Source: Gemmatimonadaceae bacterium (GTDB lineage Bacteria; Gemmatimonadota; Gemmatimonadetes; Gemmatimonadales; Gemmatimonadaceae). From it: a DNA stretch of 64,000 nt. The notes below the pieces were generated by a model that was not told the DNA's origin, did not search any database, and saw only the letters and a program-made list of their open reading frames with translations. This document shows, piece after piece, positions 35,139-43,680 of this stretch. The stretch is taken from positions 248,001 through 312,000 of the forward strand of contig DASXKV010000050.1 in the NCBI GenBank assembly GCA_036496605.1, given 5' to 3'. Numbering within the stretch: position 1 is the first letter of the stretch; every line of letters begins with the position of its first letter. The position numbers and the translations under genes are program-made.

Positions 35139-35709
35139 ATGCGTGACCCGTCGGGAATACGAGCGGAGTTCGAGGACGAATGCCGCCGCGTCGGCGTGCG
35201 CCTCGACGACGCGCTCCACCTGCTCGACCCCGCGCCGCCGCGTGCACCGGGCCTGCATGGCAATATGCCTCGACGTTCCCGTGGGCCTCGAGTATCTCCA
35301 GGCCATGCCTGACAATGCGGGCACAGTCGCGTTCGTCGAGGTCATGCGCGTCGAGGAGGCGCTGCGACGCGTCGCCTTCCTCCTCTGGTGCGCGGCGACA
35401 CAGCCGGCGTGCCTCACTGGTGTCGCCGAATTGACCGAGTCGCAGGAGTTGGACGTCGTCGAAACGCTCGACGGCGTCTGCAAGGAAGGCGAGCTCGATC
35501 CCCAACTCCGATGGATGCTCGGCTACTATCACGGTCGCTTCCCGGCTGTGTTCGGCCGCTTCGAGCGTGCGCGCGCGCTTCAGCACGTGCTCAAGCAGAC
35601 GTTCCCGGAAGCCTGGCGGAGCGCGGACCGCGAGGCGCGGCACTTCGAGGGACGTGGGCTAATGGGCAGGTTCTGGAGTGACGTCATCACGAGCGAAGAG
35701 CGCGACTGA
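35139..35709 (+). pseudogene. Decayed second copy of the 30577 gene
   Basis: The first codons (MRDPSGIRAEF) match the 30577 product. The frame then shifts near 35263-35290, and the part corresponding to about residues 70-158 is missing; the rest (VGLEYLQAMPDNAG, LTESQELDVVETLDGVC, RWMLGYYHGRFPAVFGRF, GLMGRFWSDVI) continues in another frame to the stop at 35709. A downstream start in the shifted frame could still make a shorter protein, but the missing centre and the shift indicate a broken gene. Confidence 0.75.
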
Positions 35710-35816
35710 TGAACGACGCAATCTCGTCCACAGGACGTTGACACTGTGTGCATGGCGCGATCGCGCGATTCGTCTTAATTAGCAAATCAGCAGCTCGAGG
35801 ATCGTCGAGAGTACAA

Positions 35817-36041
35817 ATGGTCAAATGGGTCAAGCTGACGAACGTTGGCTCGGGCTTCGCCGCCGAGCTCCTGGTCGAACGATTGCGCGGCGCCGGGCTG
35901 CATGCGCGAAGCTCGGGTGACGTTGGTATGTTCGGCGCGGGATTCCAGGGTCCCACCGCGCGCGGCATCGACGTCTTCGTCCTCGTCAACGAGCTGAGTG
36001 CCGCGCGCGAGATCCTAGAGGAGACCAGTGAGCCTGGTTAG
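35817..36041 (+). CDS. Small DUF2007-like putative signal-transducing protein
   Basis: A 74-residue protein with the pattern VKLTNVGSGFAAELLVERLRGAGLHARSS..., then a beta segment IDVFVLVNELSAAREIL, like the ferredoxin-like DUF2007 family (PII-type fold). No partner gene is obvious. Start ATG at 35817; the upstream stretch contains the 3' end of the decayed gene. Confidence 0.65.
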   Translation: MVKWVKLTNVGSGFAAELLVERLRGAGLHARSSGDVGMFGAGFQGPTARGIDVFVLVNELSAAREILEETSEPG

Positions 36042-36157
36042 AGCACGTCCGCGCGGTCGCGTACTTCTGGGCGATAGCGCCATTGCCGTTGTGGGCATTC
36101 GCGATTCGACACGTTTGGCGTGCACCGCAACCATCTCGTCTGACGGCACCTAACGAC

Positions 36158-36187
36158 AACGGGCGACCGCATCAGCGGCCGCCCGTT
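36158..36187. terminator. Strong hairpin between convergent genes
   Basis: Arms 36158-36170 and 36175-36187 pair over 13 bp with one mismatch, 4-nt loop. It separates the + gene ending at 36041 from the DinB gene ending at 36209. Confidence 0.75.
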
Positions 36188-36208
36188 CCAAACCGAGGCT
36201 GCAGACTG

Positions 36209-36799
36209 CTAATTGCCCGCGGCTTTGGGACGCGGAAGCGCCGTCGGCGGCAAGATCTTGTTCAGACGCATGTAATTCGAGATCTGGCTGTAGTGATCGG
36301 CCATGTCGAGCGCGTGGCCGAGGACCATGTTCGCGCGCGCGAACTGCCGCGACTGGCCATTACCGAAGGTCAGCGTCACCTGGTCCGCCAGCTTCCCGTC
36401 GCTCAGCTGCGCGAACGCGTCCTCACAGAACTTGAATGACGCCTTGAGCTTCGAGACGAGCGTGTCCTTAGGCCACTTCGCCTTCATCGAATCGGCGGTC
36501 GTCGAATCCTTCGCCGATATCGTCGCCTTCATCTCGCCGAAGTTGTTACAAAAGAAGTAGTTGTCGCTCGCCAAGTGCTGGGCAATGTACCCGATGGAGA
36601 GTTGGCCGGGCGTCGGCTTGTACCCGAAGATCGATTCGGGTATGGAATCGAAGGCCTGAGCGAGGTTACGCTGATAGGACATGGTCCGGCCACGGAATGA
36701 CATCGTGATCGGATCGGTCGCCGGCGTACCCGACGGCTGTTGGGCAACGGCAGTCACTGGGAGCGCCAACACCAGCAAGGCAACGAAGGAGGTTCTCAT
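36209..36799 (-). CDS. Secreted DinB-like (YfiT) protein
   Basis: A 196-residue protein with a signal peptide (LLVLALPVTAVAQ) followed by a DinB four-helix bundle (YQRNLAQAFDSIPESIFGYKPT, then IAQHLASDNYFFCNN and MVLGHALDMADHYSQIS; His near HLAS and HALDMADH are metal-site candidates). Such exported DinB proteins are common here; the function is unknown. Its start codon shares the tetramer CATG with the GNAT gene on the other strand. Confidence 0.75.
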   Translation of the reverse strand: MRTSFVALLVLALPVTAVAQQPSGTPATDPITMSFRGRTMSYQRNLAQAFDSIPESIFGYKPTPGQLSIGYIAQHLASDNYFFCNNFGEMKATISAKDSTTADSMKAKWPKDTLVSKLKASFKFCEDAFAQLSDGKLADQVTLTFGNGQSRQFARANMVLGHALDMADHYSQISNYMRLNKILPPTALPRPKAAGN

Positions 36800-37352
36800 G
36801 TCATCGTCCGGAGCTGAGGATGCCCGTGATTCTGGCCGGCGCCCGCCGACGGCGCAACGGTCCGAAATGACCGGAGATGGTAAACTCGTCATCGAGTCCG
36901 CGCGGCTCGACCTCGTCCTCGATACGCGCGAGGCCGTGCTCGCGCGCATCGAAGCGCTGAGTCCCGCCGACCGCGCGGAGGTGTCGCCGGAATGGGTCGA
37001 GCGCATGCGCCAGTCGACGCCGAGTCCGTGGACGCATGGCATGTCGCTGGTCGAGCGAACGTCGGGCGCGGTCGTTGGCAGCGGGGGGTATAAGGGTCCG
37101 CCAGACGACGACGGCGCGGTCGAGATCGCGTACGGCATCGGTGAGGAGTATCGCGGCCGCGGTTATGCCAAGGAAGGCGCCGCGGCGCTCGTCGAGTTCG
37201 CCCTCGGCGCCGGTGCGCGTTTAGTCTATGCTCACACTCGACCCGAAAATTCTGCGTCGGCCCGTGTTCTCGAATCGTGCGGCTTCGAGCGCGTCGGCGA
37301 AGTGGTCGATCCTGAGGACGGTCTCGTTTGGCGGTGGGAGCACCGAGAGTGA
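36798..37352 (+). CDS. GNAT N-acetyltransferase
   Basis: 184 residues of RimJ/RimL type: EIAYGIGEEYRGRGYAKEGAAALVEF (acetyl-CoA motif A near residue 115) and VYAHTRPENSASARVLESCGF (motif B). Start ATG 36798 has AAGGAGG five bases before it, better than ATG 36867, so the start lies inside the palindrome used by the divergent DinB gene. Acetylates a small molecule or protein N-terminus; substrate unknown. Confidence 0.82.
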   Translation: MSSSGAEDARDSGRRPPTAQRSEMTGDGKLVIESARLDLVLDTREAVLARIEALSPADRAEVSPEWVERMRQSTPSPWTHGMSLVERTSGAVVGSGGYKGPPDDDGAVEIAYGIGEEYRGRGYAKEGAAALVEFALGAGARLVYAHTRPENSASARVLESCGFERVGEVVDPEDGLVWRWEHRE

Positions 37353-37383
37353 CTACTATGTGCGCCGGTCCGATTAGGCTGAC

Positions 37384-37869
37384 ATGACGACATCGTTCTC
37401 GGCCCTCGCTCAGCTGCTCATCGCGCTCTCGCTCGTCGCTTGCGGCCGGACCACGCTGCCGCCGGCAACCGGCAACGCCTCCCAGCAAGCGCTCGCGGGC
37501 GACTGGGTCGTCGAATTCCGACTCGACAGCATGCGCACGGCCGGGAAGTGGCAAGCGGCGTCCTCGAGCTCCGCACGGGGCACCCTCCGACTCACCGACT
37601 CCAGCACACGCAGCGAGACCGTTCGCTCGACCATTGACGTCGACTTCACACCCCTCCTCGGCCGCCCGATGTCCTGCTTCGACCCGCGCCCGACATCGAC
37701 GACGATCAGCCAGAACGGCGAGAGCACGAGCCTGGACTTCACGCCCGGCGCCGCGGACTGCGGATTCGGCGCCTCCGGAAAGTTTTATGGAGACTCATTG
37801 GTCGGAACGTGGGTGGAGACGTCCTTCATCGGACCGATGGCGACGGGCCGGTTCCGCATGAAGCGGTGA
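37384..37869 (+). CDS. Lipoprotein of unknown function
   Basis: 161 residues: lipoprotein signal (LLIALSLVACG) and a beta-barrel-like body (GDWVVEFRLDSMR, GKFYGDSLVGTWVETSF, GRFRMKR) reminiscent of lipocalin-type secreted proteins. No family recognised. Element C of the G-rich family starts just after its stop. Confidence 0.6.
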   Translation: MTTSFSALAQLLIALSLVACGRTTLPPATGNASQQALAGDWVVEFRLDSMRTAGKWQAASSSSARGTLRLTDSSTRSETVRSTIDVDFTPLLGRPMSCFDPRPTSTTISQNGESTSLDFTPGAADCGFGASGKFYGDSLVGTWVETSFIGPMATGRFRMKR

Positions 37870-37936
37870 TTGGGGCTAGGGGCTAGTGGGCTAGAAGGCT
37901 CCGCTTTTCATCTAGCCCCGAGCGCCTAGGCCCTCG
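37870..37936. repeat. G-rich intergenic element C
   Basis: GGGGCTAGGGGCTAGTGGGCTAG on the left, and TCTAGCCCCGAGCGCCTAGG on the right in inverse orientation; the two halves can pair. Confidence 0.65.
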
Positions 37937-38098
37937 CAGATCGTGACGCGCGACACATTCCTTGCTGCCTAACGAGCGATTTTCAGCGAGCTCGGCAACA
38001 CATCGTTCGGAGATTCGTGACGTGCATAACAGACGGCGCGTCACCCCGCTGATATCTACTCGCCCACCTTCACGCGCCCACTTCAACAGGACGTTGTC

Positions 38099-38632
38099 AT
38101 GGCAATCTGGAAGGAACCGACCACATCCAAAAAGGACACGATAATGACCCCTACCGCTGAACCAGCACTGCAGAAAGAGCCCGAGCTTCGCCCCGTTGAT
38201 GTCGCCCCGCAGTCGGCTCGTCGAGCGGTGCCGCGTGACGCGAAGGAGTCCGTGATCTGTGCCGACATCAACATCACCGGCAAGATCGATGGCACGGGCC
38301 ATGTCCGGATCGCCGGCCGTTTCGAGGGTGACGTCCACATCCAAGGCGACCTCACCATCGACGCCGGAGCGAAGCTCACCGGCGCCGTCAGCGCCAACTC
38401 CGTCACGATCGGTGGCGAGATCGTGGGCAACATCGAGAATGCCGCCAGCGTCGAGATCCTCGCGACGGGTGTTCTCAATGGGGACCTCAAGGCCGGCACG
38501 CTCAGCGTCGCCGCCGGCTCGCGTATGCGCGGCCGCGTGGAGTTTGGCTGGGGTGACGAGCGCGATCAACTTCCTGAGAAATCTTCGGCGTCGAAGTCCA
38601 CGCTGAGCCTGGGGAATCGACACGCCTCGTGA
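38099..38632 (+). CDS. Bactofilin
   Basis: A 177-residue polymer-forming cytoskeletal protein: a disordered N-terminus, then the beta-helical bactofilin domain from about residue 45 to 140 (INITGKIDGTGHVRIAGRFEGDVH, ..GAVSANSVTIGGEIVGNI, ..GDLKAGTLSVAAGS). Bactofilins organise cell-shape and envelope machinery. Its stop overlaps the GTG start of the next gene by 4 bp, so the two are translationally coupled. Confidence 0.9.
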   Translation: MAIWKEPTTSKKDTIMTPTAEPALQKEPELRPVDVAPQSARRAVPRDAKESVICADINITGKIDGTGHVRIAGRFEGDVHIQGDLTIDAGAKLTGAVSANSVTIGGEIVGNIENAASVEILATGVLNGDLKAGTLSVAAGSRMRGRVEFGWGDERDQLPEKSSASKSTLSLGNRHAS

Positions 38633-39027
38633 GTACGCTGCGAAGGACTCCGGCTGGTGCGACGCGCACCTGTCCTCACTGCCGGGCAGTGATTCTGCAG
38701 AGCACGAGCGTCTGTCCTTCGTGCAAGAAGCACGTGCGGTTTGGAGGTCCGGGTGGAGACGCGGTTGTCTCCACCCTCACCCCACTCCGCGTCGAAGGCG
38801 CGATTCGTCATCCGAACATCGGCGAGGCCTGGGAGTACGCGGTGATGATCACGATCACCAACGACCGCGGCGAGGAGACCGCACGCCAGATCGTCGGCGT
38901 CGGCGCCATCCCACCGGGCGAGCAGCGGAAGTTCACGTTCTCCGTCGAGGTCTTCACGCCGGCGGGAGCGGTCGAGCAAGAGGCTGACGCCAAGATCCCC
39001 GCGATTCGAGGCAGCTCCGCGAACTGA
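38629..39027 (+). CDS. Zinc-ribbon small protein coupled to the bactofilin
   Basis: 132 residues: an N-terminal zinc ribbon with two CxxC pairs (RTCPHCRA; VCPSCKKHV) and an Ig-like beta domain (LRVEGAIRHPNIGEAWEYAVMITITNDRG, ending near ...IPPGEQRKFTFSVEV). The ribbon may bind zinc, and the C-terminal part resembles extracellular or membrane-associated carrier domains. GTG start overlaps the bactofilin stop. A partner role for the bactofilin is an inference. Confidence 0.65.
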   Translation: MSTLRRTPAGATRTCPHCRAVILQSTSVCPSCKKHVRFGGPGGDAVVSTLTPLRVEGAIRHPNIGEAWEYAVMITITNDRGEETARQIVGVGAIPPGEQRKFTFSVEVFTPAGAVEQEADAKIPAIRGSSAN

Positions 39028-39152
39028 TCGCATCACGACTGTTCGGCGTCGCGGGCTGGCTCGCTGCCAGCATCGTTCTTTGGGACATCCGGGCGTAGCA
39101 GTTGCAGGCCTCCTCACGGTCGAGAAGCCATCTCTCAACCGTGGAGGTTCAG

Positions 39153-39500
39153 ATGCGCTCGTCCATCGTCCGGCATGCGCGCGCCCTCATCACCGTCATC
39201 CTCGTCATCGCGGCCCTAACGGCGACGGCGATTCTGACGCGAACGTCGACCGTCCGCGCGCAGCAGCCGTCCGGAAATCCCGCCGAACAGGTGCGGCAGA
39301 TGCAGGCAATGATGCGGGCGAACATTGAGGCCGTGATGGAGGGCACCCTAGCGGTGATGTCGCGCAAGGAGACCGCCGGCCAGATGGCGACTTTTTCAAA
39401 GAACTATCTCGACGCGCTCGTGGCGAAGGGCTTCACGCGCCAGGAGGCACTCGCTCTCGTCGCGGCGCACTCGCCGACGGTAATTCCTGGAGCTCGGTGA
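39153..39500 (+). CDS. Small exported helical protein
   Basis: 115 residues with one N-terminal membrane/signal segment (ALITVILVIAALTATAIL) and a helical body (EQVRQMQAMMRANIEAVMEGTLAVMSRKETAGQMATF). GGAGG precedes the ATG. No family recognised. Confidence 0.6.
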   Translation: MRSSIVRHARALITVILVIAALTATAILTRTSTVRAQQPSGNPAEQVRQMQAMMRANIEAVMEGTLAVMSRKETAGQMATFSKNYLDALVAKGFTRQEALALVAAHSPTVIPGAR

Positions 39501-39657
39501 ATCCACCTCGCGTACCATAGCCAACGGAGTGCCACGCCTTGAAGAAGAGGACATTGCGCTCGCTGGCCGGCGTTCGCACAATTCCCACGGATTAGCGATA
39601 CCGAGGGATGCTCGACGTCTCATTAGAGTGCATTGAAGACCTCAGTCCAACGACGCG
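39501..39657. other. Short intergenic region with no recognised feature
   Basis: 157 bp between two same-strand genes; I see no repeats, hairpins or clear promoter boxes in it. Confidence 0.6.
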
Positions 39658-39927
39658 ATGATCATTCTGTGGGTGTTCCTTGGCGTGGCATTCTGGGGCA
39701 CAGTCCTCGGCGGCGGCCTTTACTTCCTTCGGCGCTATGTGCGGGCCATCGAACGCCGGGGAACTGGGGAGCAGGTAGTCGCCGAGCTTCGGGAACGCCT
39801 GTCGAGCATGGAGGAGATCGTCGACAGCCTCCGGAGCGACGTGAATCGCCTCGAGGAGAGTGAGGAGTTCACGACGCGGCTGCTGACGAGTGGTGGTGGC
39901 CCGTCGGCCACACGCCCTAAGGGGTAA
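39658..39927 (+). CDS. Small single-membrane-span protein with a coiled coil
   Basis: 89 residues: IILWVFLGVAFWGTVLGGGLYF is a membrane segment; VVAELRERLSSMEEIVDSLRSDVNRLEES is a predicted coiled coil. No family recognised. The next gene starts 2 bp after its stop. Confidence 0.65.
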   Translation: MIILWVFLGVAFWGTVLGGGLYFLRRYVRAIERRGTGEQVVAELRERLSSMEEIVDSLRSDVNRLEESEEFTTRLLTSGGGPSATRPKG

Positions 39928-39929
39928 GC

Positions 39930-40370
39930 TTGCAAAGCGTTAGGCAGGAGCGCTCCGCAGCGCGCGACGCCTACGACGAGCTCTGTACCTACACGCTTAC
40001 GCACCCCGACCCGTCATTCATTCACCAGCAGGTCGTCGACGCCTTCGCCGCACAGAACGCGAGCGAGACGAGCAAGCCGATCAGCGTCACCTTCGCGCTC
40101 GTGGGACTCTACCTCCACGTCGAGAAAGGATTCAACGGGCGCGAGGTGCAACGCGTTCACATGCAGCTCGCGCGTCAGAAGCACAAGTGGCCCTCGTTCT
40201 CACTCCCAGAGGCGCGCGGTGCGATTACCGCGCTCGACGTAATAAAAACGCCGGAAGGGACTGAGCGCGATCGCGCGATCCACGACTGGTGTTCCGCGGT
40301 CTGGGGTGCATTCGTCGGCAACCGGGAGAGGATTATCAGTCTACTCAATAACCGTCGTCTTGGCTCTTAG
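39930..40370 (+). CDS. DUF5946 family protein
   Basis: 146 residues with the DUF5946 pattern: AYDELCTYTLTHPDPSFIHQQVVDAFAAQ (conserved His), SVTFALVGLYLHVEKGFNGREVQRVHMQLA and WPSFSLPEARGAIT. Cytosolic, function unknown. TTG start at 39930 is the only start near the 2-bp gap from the previous gene. Confidence 0.7.
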   Translation: MQSVRQERSAARDAYDELCTYTLTHPDPSFIHQQVVDAFAAQNASETSKPISVTFALVGLYLHVEKGFNGREVQRVHMQLARQKHKWPSFSLPEARGAITALDVIKTPEGTERDRAIHDWCSAVWGAFVGNRERIISLLNNRRLGS

Positions 40371-40453
40371 CAGAGTGTTAGGCATTTCGGGATGAGCATT
40401 GGGAGACTCTTTCTTAGCACCGCTGGTGTCGCCACCTTCGTCGAAGGGCACCC

Positions 40454-41131
40454 GTGAAACATCTCGCCGCGAAGGCATGGTTCTCGATCGTCGCGCTGGC
40501 AATCGTCATGGCGCTGCTGCTCTTCGGTCTTGCGGGGACGACGCGCTACTGGCAGGGCTGGGTCTACCTCGCGATCTTCATCGGCCTAACGATTGTCACC
40601 ACGCTCGATCTGCTGAAGCGCGATCCGGCGCTCCTCGAGCGTCGCATGGTCGGCGGGCCGACCGCCGAGCAGCGCCCGGTTCAGAAGATCATCATGTGGG
40701 GCGCATCGGCGGCTTTTGTCGCGATGCTCGTCGTGCCCGCGCTCGATTATCGCTATGGATGGTCGCATGTACCGGTCTCTCTAGTTGTCGTCGGCGACAT
40801 CCTCGTCGCGTTAGGATTCACCTTGATCATGATCGTCTATCGCGCAAATACGTACACGGCCGCGACAATCCAGATCGCGCAGAACCAGACGGTGATCTCG
40901 ACCGGCCCGTACGCGATCGTGCGACATCCGATGTACGCGAGCGCGTCGCTCTACGTACTCGGGACTCCGCTCGCGCTCGCGTCGTGGTGGGGCCTCGTCG
41001 CCGTCGCGGTGTTCGTTCCGCTGCTCGCGTGGCGGCTGCTCGACGAGGAGCGGTTCCTCGCCGCGGATCTGCCGGGTTACGCCGAGTATCAGCGAAAGGT
41101 CCGTCATCGTCTCGTTCCCTTCGTGTGGTAG
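40454..41131 (+). CDS. Isoprenylcysteine carboxyl methyltransferase (ICMT/PEMT)-like membrane protein
   Basis: 225 residues with five membrane segments. The SAM-binding end shows TGPYAIVRHPMYASASLYVLG and LLDEERFLAADLPGYAEYQRKVRHRLVPFVW, the signature of the ICMT-like family that methylates isoprenyl cysteines or lipids in the membrane. The bacterial substrate is unknown; no prenyltransferase is nearby. Confidence 0.85.
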   Translation: MKHLAAKAWFSIVALAIVMALLLFGLAGTTRYWQGWVYLAIFIGLTIVTTLDLLKRDPALLERRMVGGPTAEQRPVQKIIMWGASAAFVAMLVVPALDYRYGWSHVPVSLVVVGDILVALGFTLIMIVYRANTYTAATIQIAQNQTVISTGPYAIVRHPMYASASLYVLGTPLALASWWGLVAVAVFVPLLAWRLLDEERFLAADLPGYAEYQRKVRHRLVPFVW

Positions 41132-41159
41132 CGCGTATAAGTGTATCTTGCAGCCGCAT

Positions 41160-41206
41160 GCCTCAGCGCGCTCTACCCTCAGCGCTCTACCCTCCGCGCT
41201 CTGCCC
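41160..41206. repeat. Triple imperfect direct repeat before the PspC gene
   Basis: The unit AGCGCTCTACCCT/CCGCGCTCT recurs three times, about 16 bp each, directly before the GTG 41211 start. Possible slippage-prone leader. Confidence 0.45.
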
Positions 41207-41210
41207 CCAG

Positions 41211-41663
41211 GTGAATCCGGTCCCCTCACCAGTCGCTAGCTCCGACGCGCCCGCACCGCGCCTCTGGCGCTCGCGCACGAATCGCGTCGTGTTAGGCGTC
41301 ATCGGCGGGCTCGCGGAGAAGCTTGGCTGGGAAGCGAAGCCGATGCGACTCCTCGCCGGATTGCTCGGCGTGCTCACGCTTCCGCTCGGCGCGCTCCCCG
41401 TCATCGTTCCCTATGTCGCGCTCTGGGGAATCACGCGTGCGCGAGGCGCAGCCGTACCCACTCAGCCGCTTCGCCGCTCGCGAGACAATCAAGTAGTCGC
41501 TGGCGTGCTCGGTGGAATCGCCGAGTGGCTCGGCGTCAAGCCGATGCTCGTGCGGCTGTCGTACAGCGCGCTCACGCTCGCGACGTTCGGATTGCCGGGT
41601 GTGGCGACGTACCTGGTTCTGTGGGCGAAGACGAAAGTCGCGGAGCCAGGCCAGAAGTCCTGA
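41211..41663 (+). CDS. Double PspC-domain membrane protein
   Basis: 150 residues with two PspC domains: LWRSRTNRVVLGVIGGLAEKLG, then LRRSRDNQVVAGVLGGIAEWLG, each followed by a hydrophobic pair (LLAGLLGVLTLPLGALPVIV; ALTLATFGLPGVATYLVLW). PspC proteins are envelope-stress sensors. The GTG 41211 start is preferred; the TTG at 41148 adds a repeat-derived leader. Confidence 0.8.
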   Translation: MNPVPSPVASSDAPAPRLWRSRTNRVVLGVIGGLAEKLGWEAKPMRLLAGLLGVLTLPLGALPVIVPYVALWGITRARGAAVPTQPLRRSRDNQVVAGVLGGIAEWLGVKPMLVRLSYSALTLATFGLPGVATYLVLWAKTKVAEPGQKS

Positions 41664-41670
41664 GATTGCT

Positions 41671-41716
41671 GGTGATTGGTGGTTGGTGAACCACCAACCA
41701 CCAGCCACCAATCACC
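41671..41716. terminator. GGTGG-rich hairpin between convergent genes
   Basis: GGTGATTGGTGG (41671-41682) pairs with CCACCAATCACC (41705-41716), and an inner GGTTGGTG/CACCAACC stem adds to it. Between the PspC stop at 41663 and the minus-strand stop at 41712; serves both directions. Confidence 0.7.
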
Positions 41717-43031
41717 TAGGGATGACCCCGTAGTACCGCGCCATCCAGTACGGCAGCAGATAGTCGATCCCTGCCGTCTCGACGAGGCCCTGATCCCCGC
41801 CGTACAACAGCTGTGGACTACGCTGCCAGAGGAAATCGGTGTTGGGCCGATCGTTCACCGCGACGATGCCGCACGCCTTGTTGGTGCCGCACACCTGGTA
41901 CTTGTTGCTCACGTGCGTGAAATAGTCCCGGCGCGAGCGCTCGAGCCACAGACCGAGGAAGTTGGGCGTGTCGGAGTCGCGAAGGGCATTGGCGCCGCGG
42001 AGCGCCCGATCGATCATGTTGAAATGTGCGTTCTGGTGCGTGGCCGTGCACCGCCGCAGCACGCCGTAGGCATTCGCATAGAAGGGACGGTAGAGCGAGG
42101 CGGCCGGCTCGAGCCTAACGAGATCGAACATTCCGATATAGTCCAGATTGAACTTGAAGTAGCCGCCGTACGTGTCGGAACACTCGGCGCGGATCGGCAC
42201 GCTGACGAGCGGCGCGTGTGCCGCCGCGAACGCTGTGTACACGGCTTCGTGCTTCAGCGGATTCAGATGACGGCCGATCTGGAGGAACGTCAGCTGCTCG
42301 TCGGGCCGGCCGTTGAACGTCGTCGAGAATGAGCCGTTAGGCATCTGGACGCTCCAGCCGTGCGTGATCAGATTGGTGAGGAGTCGCGTCACGAGCGCCG
42401 ACGCTTGCGCGCGAAGGTTTGCGTCGGGAACAAAGTCGTAGACGACGGCCAGACCGAAGAAGACGCCCGCGTACTGATCCCGCGAGGTGTTACCGATCCA
42501 ATAAACCCGCTGGCCGTTGTACGTCGTCGCGTACATCCCGTTGTGGCCTTCGTCGGCGGTGATTTTGGCGAGGTAAGGCGAGCTCGCCGGCACCCACGAT
42601 CGCGCGAGGACATTGCGGTCCGTCTGCGTCGTCACGTCGACCAATGATTGAACGCCGTTGAGCGCGCGCCGCACGGCGTCGAGTGCGTCTGCCGATTGCG
42701 TCACCGCGTACCGGAAGGACTCGGCGGCGAGATAGTGTCCGGTCCAGATCGCGCCGTCGCCCATGCGATTGTACGTCGTAACCGTCGTGTAGCCGGCTGA
42801 CGACGGATCCGACGACGCGAATCCCGGATCGGCGAGCGTGCCGTACGGCATGTGGAGCGCGCGGATGTTGGCCGAGATCGCATCGGCGTCGGCTTGCGTC
42901 GGGACCGGTGTCGCCGCCACGACGGCGACCTGCCGCGTAGTTAACGTGCTCTTAAGAGGGTTCAGCGGCTCCGTCGATTGACAAGCGCTGATCGCGACAA
43001 CGATGATGAGGAGGGCGAGGGCGTTGCGCAT
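41712..43031 (-). CDS. Secreted lipoprotein, (alpha/alpha) barrel-like, unknown function
   Basis: 439 residues: lipoprotein signal (LLIIVVAISAC), then a helical body with several aromatic/His segments (MGDGAIWTGHYLAAESFRYAVTQS, GLAVVYDFVP, HQNAHFNMIDRAL). The repeated helix-loop-helix layout with internal Gly and acid residues resembles a glycosidase or other alpha/alpha-toroid enzyme, but no active-site motif can be named. Start MRNALAL at 43031. Confidence 0.65.
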   Translation of the reverse strand: MRNALALLIIVVAISACQSTEPLNPLKSTLTTRQVAVVAATPVPTQADADAISANIRALHMPYGTLADPGFASSDPSSAGYTTVTTYNRMGDGAIWTGHYLAAESFRYAVTQSADALDAVRRALNGVQSLVDVTTQTDRNVLARSWVPASSPYLAKITADEGHNGMYATTYNGQRVYWIGNTSRDQYAGVFFGLAVVYDFVPDANLRAQASALVTRLLTNLITHGWSVQMPNGSFSTTFNGRPDEQLTFLQIGRHLNPLKHEAVYTAFAAAHAPLVSVPIRAECSDTYGGYFKFNLDYIGMFDLVRLEPAASLYRPFYANAYGVLRRCTATHQNAHFNMIDRALRGANALRDSDTPNFLGLWLERSRRDYFTHVSNKYQVCGTNKACGIVAVNDRPNTDFLWQRSPQLLYGGDQGLVETAGIDYLLPYWMARYYGVIPR

Positions 43032-43095
43032 ACACACTCCTGGGGACTCCGGCGCTCCTGCGCGCAAACAGGATGCCGGACGTGACGAAGGAACC

Positions 43096-43617
43096 ATGTT
43101 TTCCAGACCTCACCTAACGATTCGCTTCAAGCGCCACCCCGACGGCACCGCGTCGCTCACCTGCCTGCGCGCGGACGGCACGTCAACCTGGCAACGGCAG
43201 AATGGCTCGCTCGGCGCCGTTTTTCCGCCGCACGACCTCACGCACTACGCGGTCGAGACGACCCTCGGCTACCAACGCGGGTTCTATGGCCTGATCGCGC
43301 AGGGGTGGGACATCGCCGATTTCGTGAAGCCCTGGCCAAAGGGGCCGATCCCGGTCGAGGCGCAGGAGGTCGAGCTCATCGTTGGCTTCTTCGATACGGA
43401 GCGCCGGAGCGTAACGCAGATGTCGGAGACGGAGTTCAATGATCACGCCAAGCGATATGTCGCGGCGCGCAAGTCGCTGAAGCCGGCATCGTTAGGCTCG
43501 GCGCCGCGGCTGTCGACGGAGCAGATCGACACTGTCCGGTCGGTTCGATCGGAGCTGTTGACGCGATGGTCGTCGTTGGGTCGGGGTGAGGCGATGGAAT
43601 TGCTTTTCCCGGGTTGA
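43096..43617 (+). CDS. Conserved cytosolic protein of unknown function
   Basis: 173 residues: beta strands (LTIRFKRHPDGTASLTCLRADGTSTW), a central HDLTHYAVETTLGYQRGFYGLIAQGWDIADF, and a helical end (QIDTVRSVRSELLTRWSSLGRGEAMELLF). GAAGGA lies before ATG 43096. I do not recognise the family. Confidence 0.6.
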   Translation: MFSRPHLTIRFKRHPDGTASLTCLRADGTSTWQRQNGSLGAVFPPHDLTHYAVETTLGYQRGFYGLIAQGWDIADFVKPWPKGPIPVEAQEVELIVGFFDTERRSVTQMSETEFNDHAKRYVAARKSLKPASLGSAPRLSTEQIDTVRSVRSELLTRWSSLGRGEAMELLFPG

Positions 43618-43680
43618 TCTCCGGTCAGAAAGAGGCTCAAGACCGCTTGAGGTCAGGGCCCTGGTAGTCACCGGCCACGC

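Noticed and set aside
41148-41210. TTG 41148 as the start of the PspC gene
   Set aside because: It adds a leader made of the triple direct repeat; the GTG at 41211 fits the domain start better.
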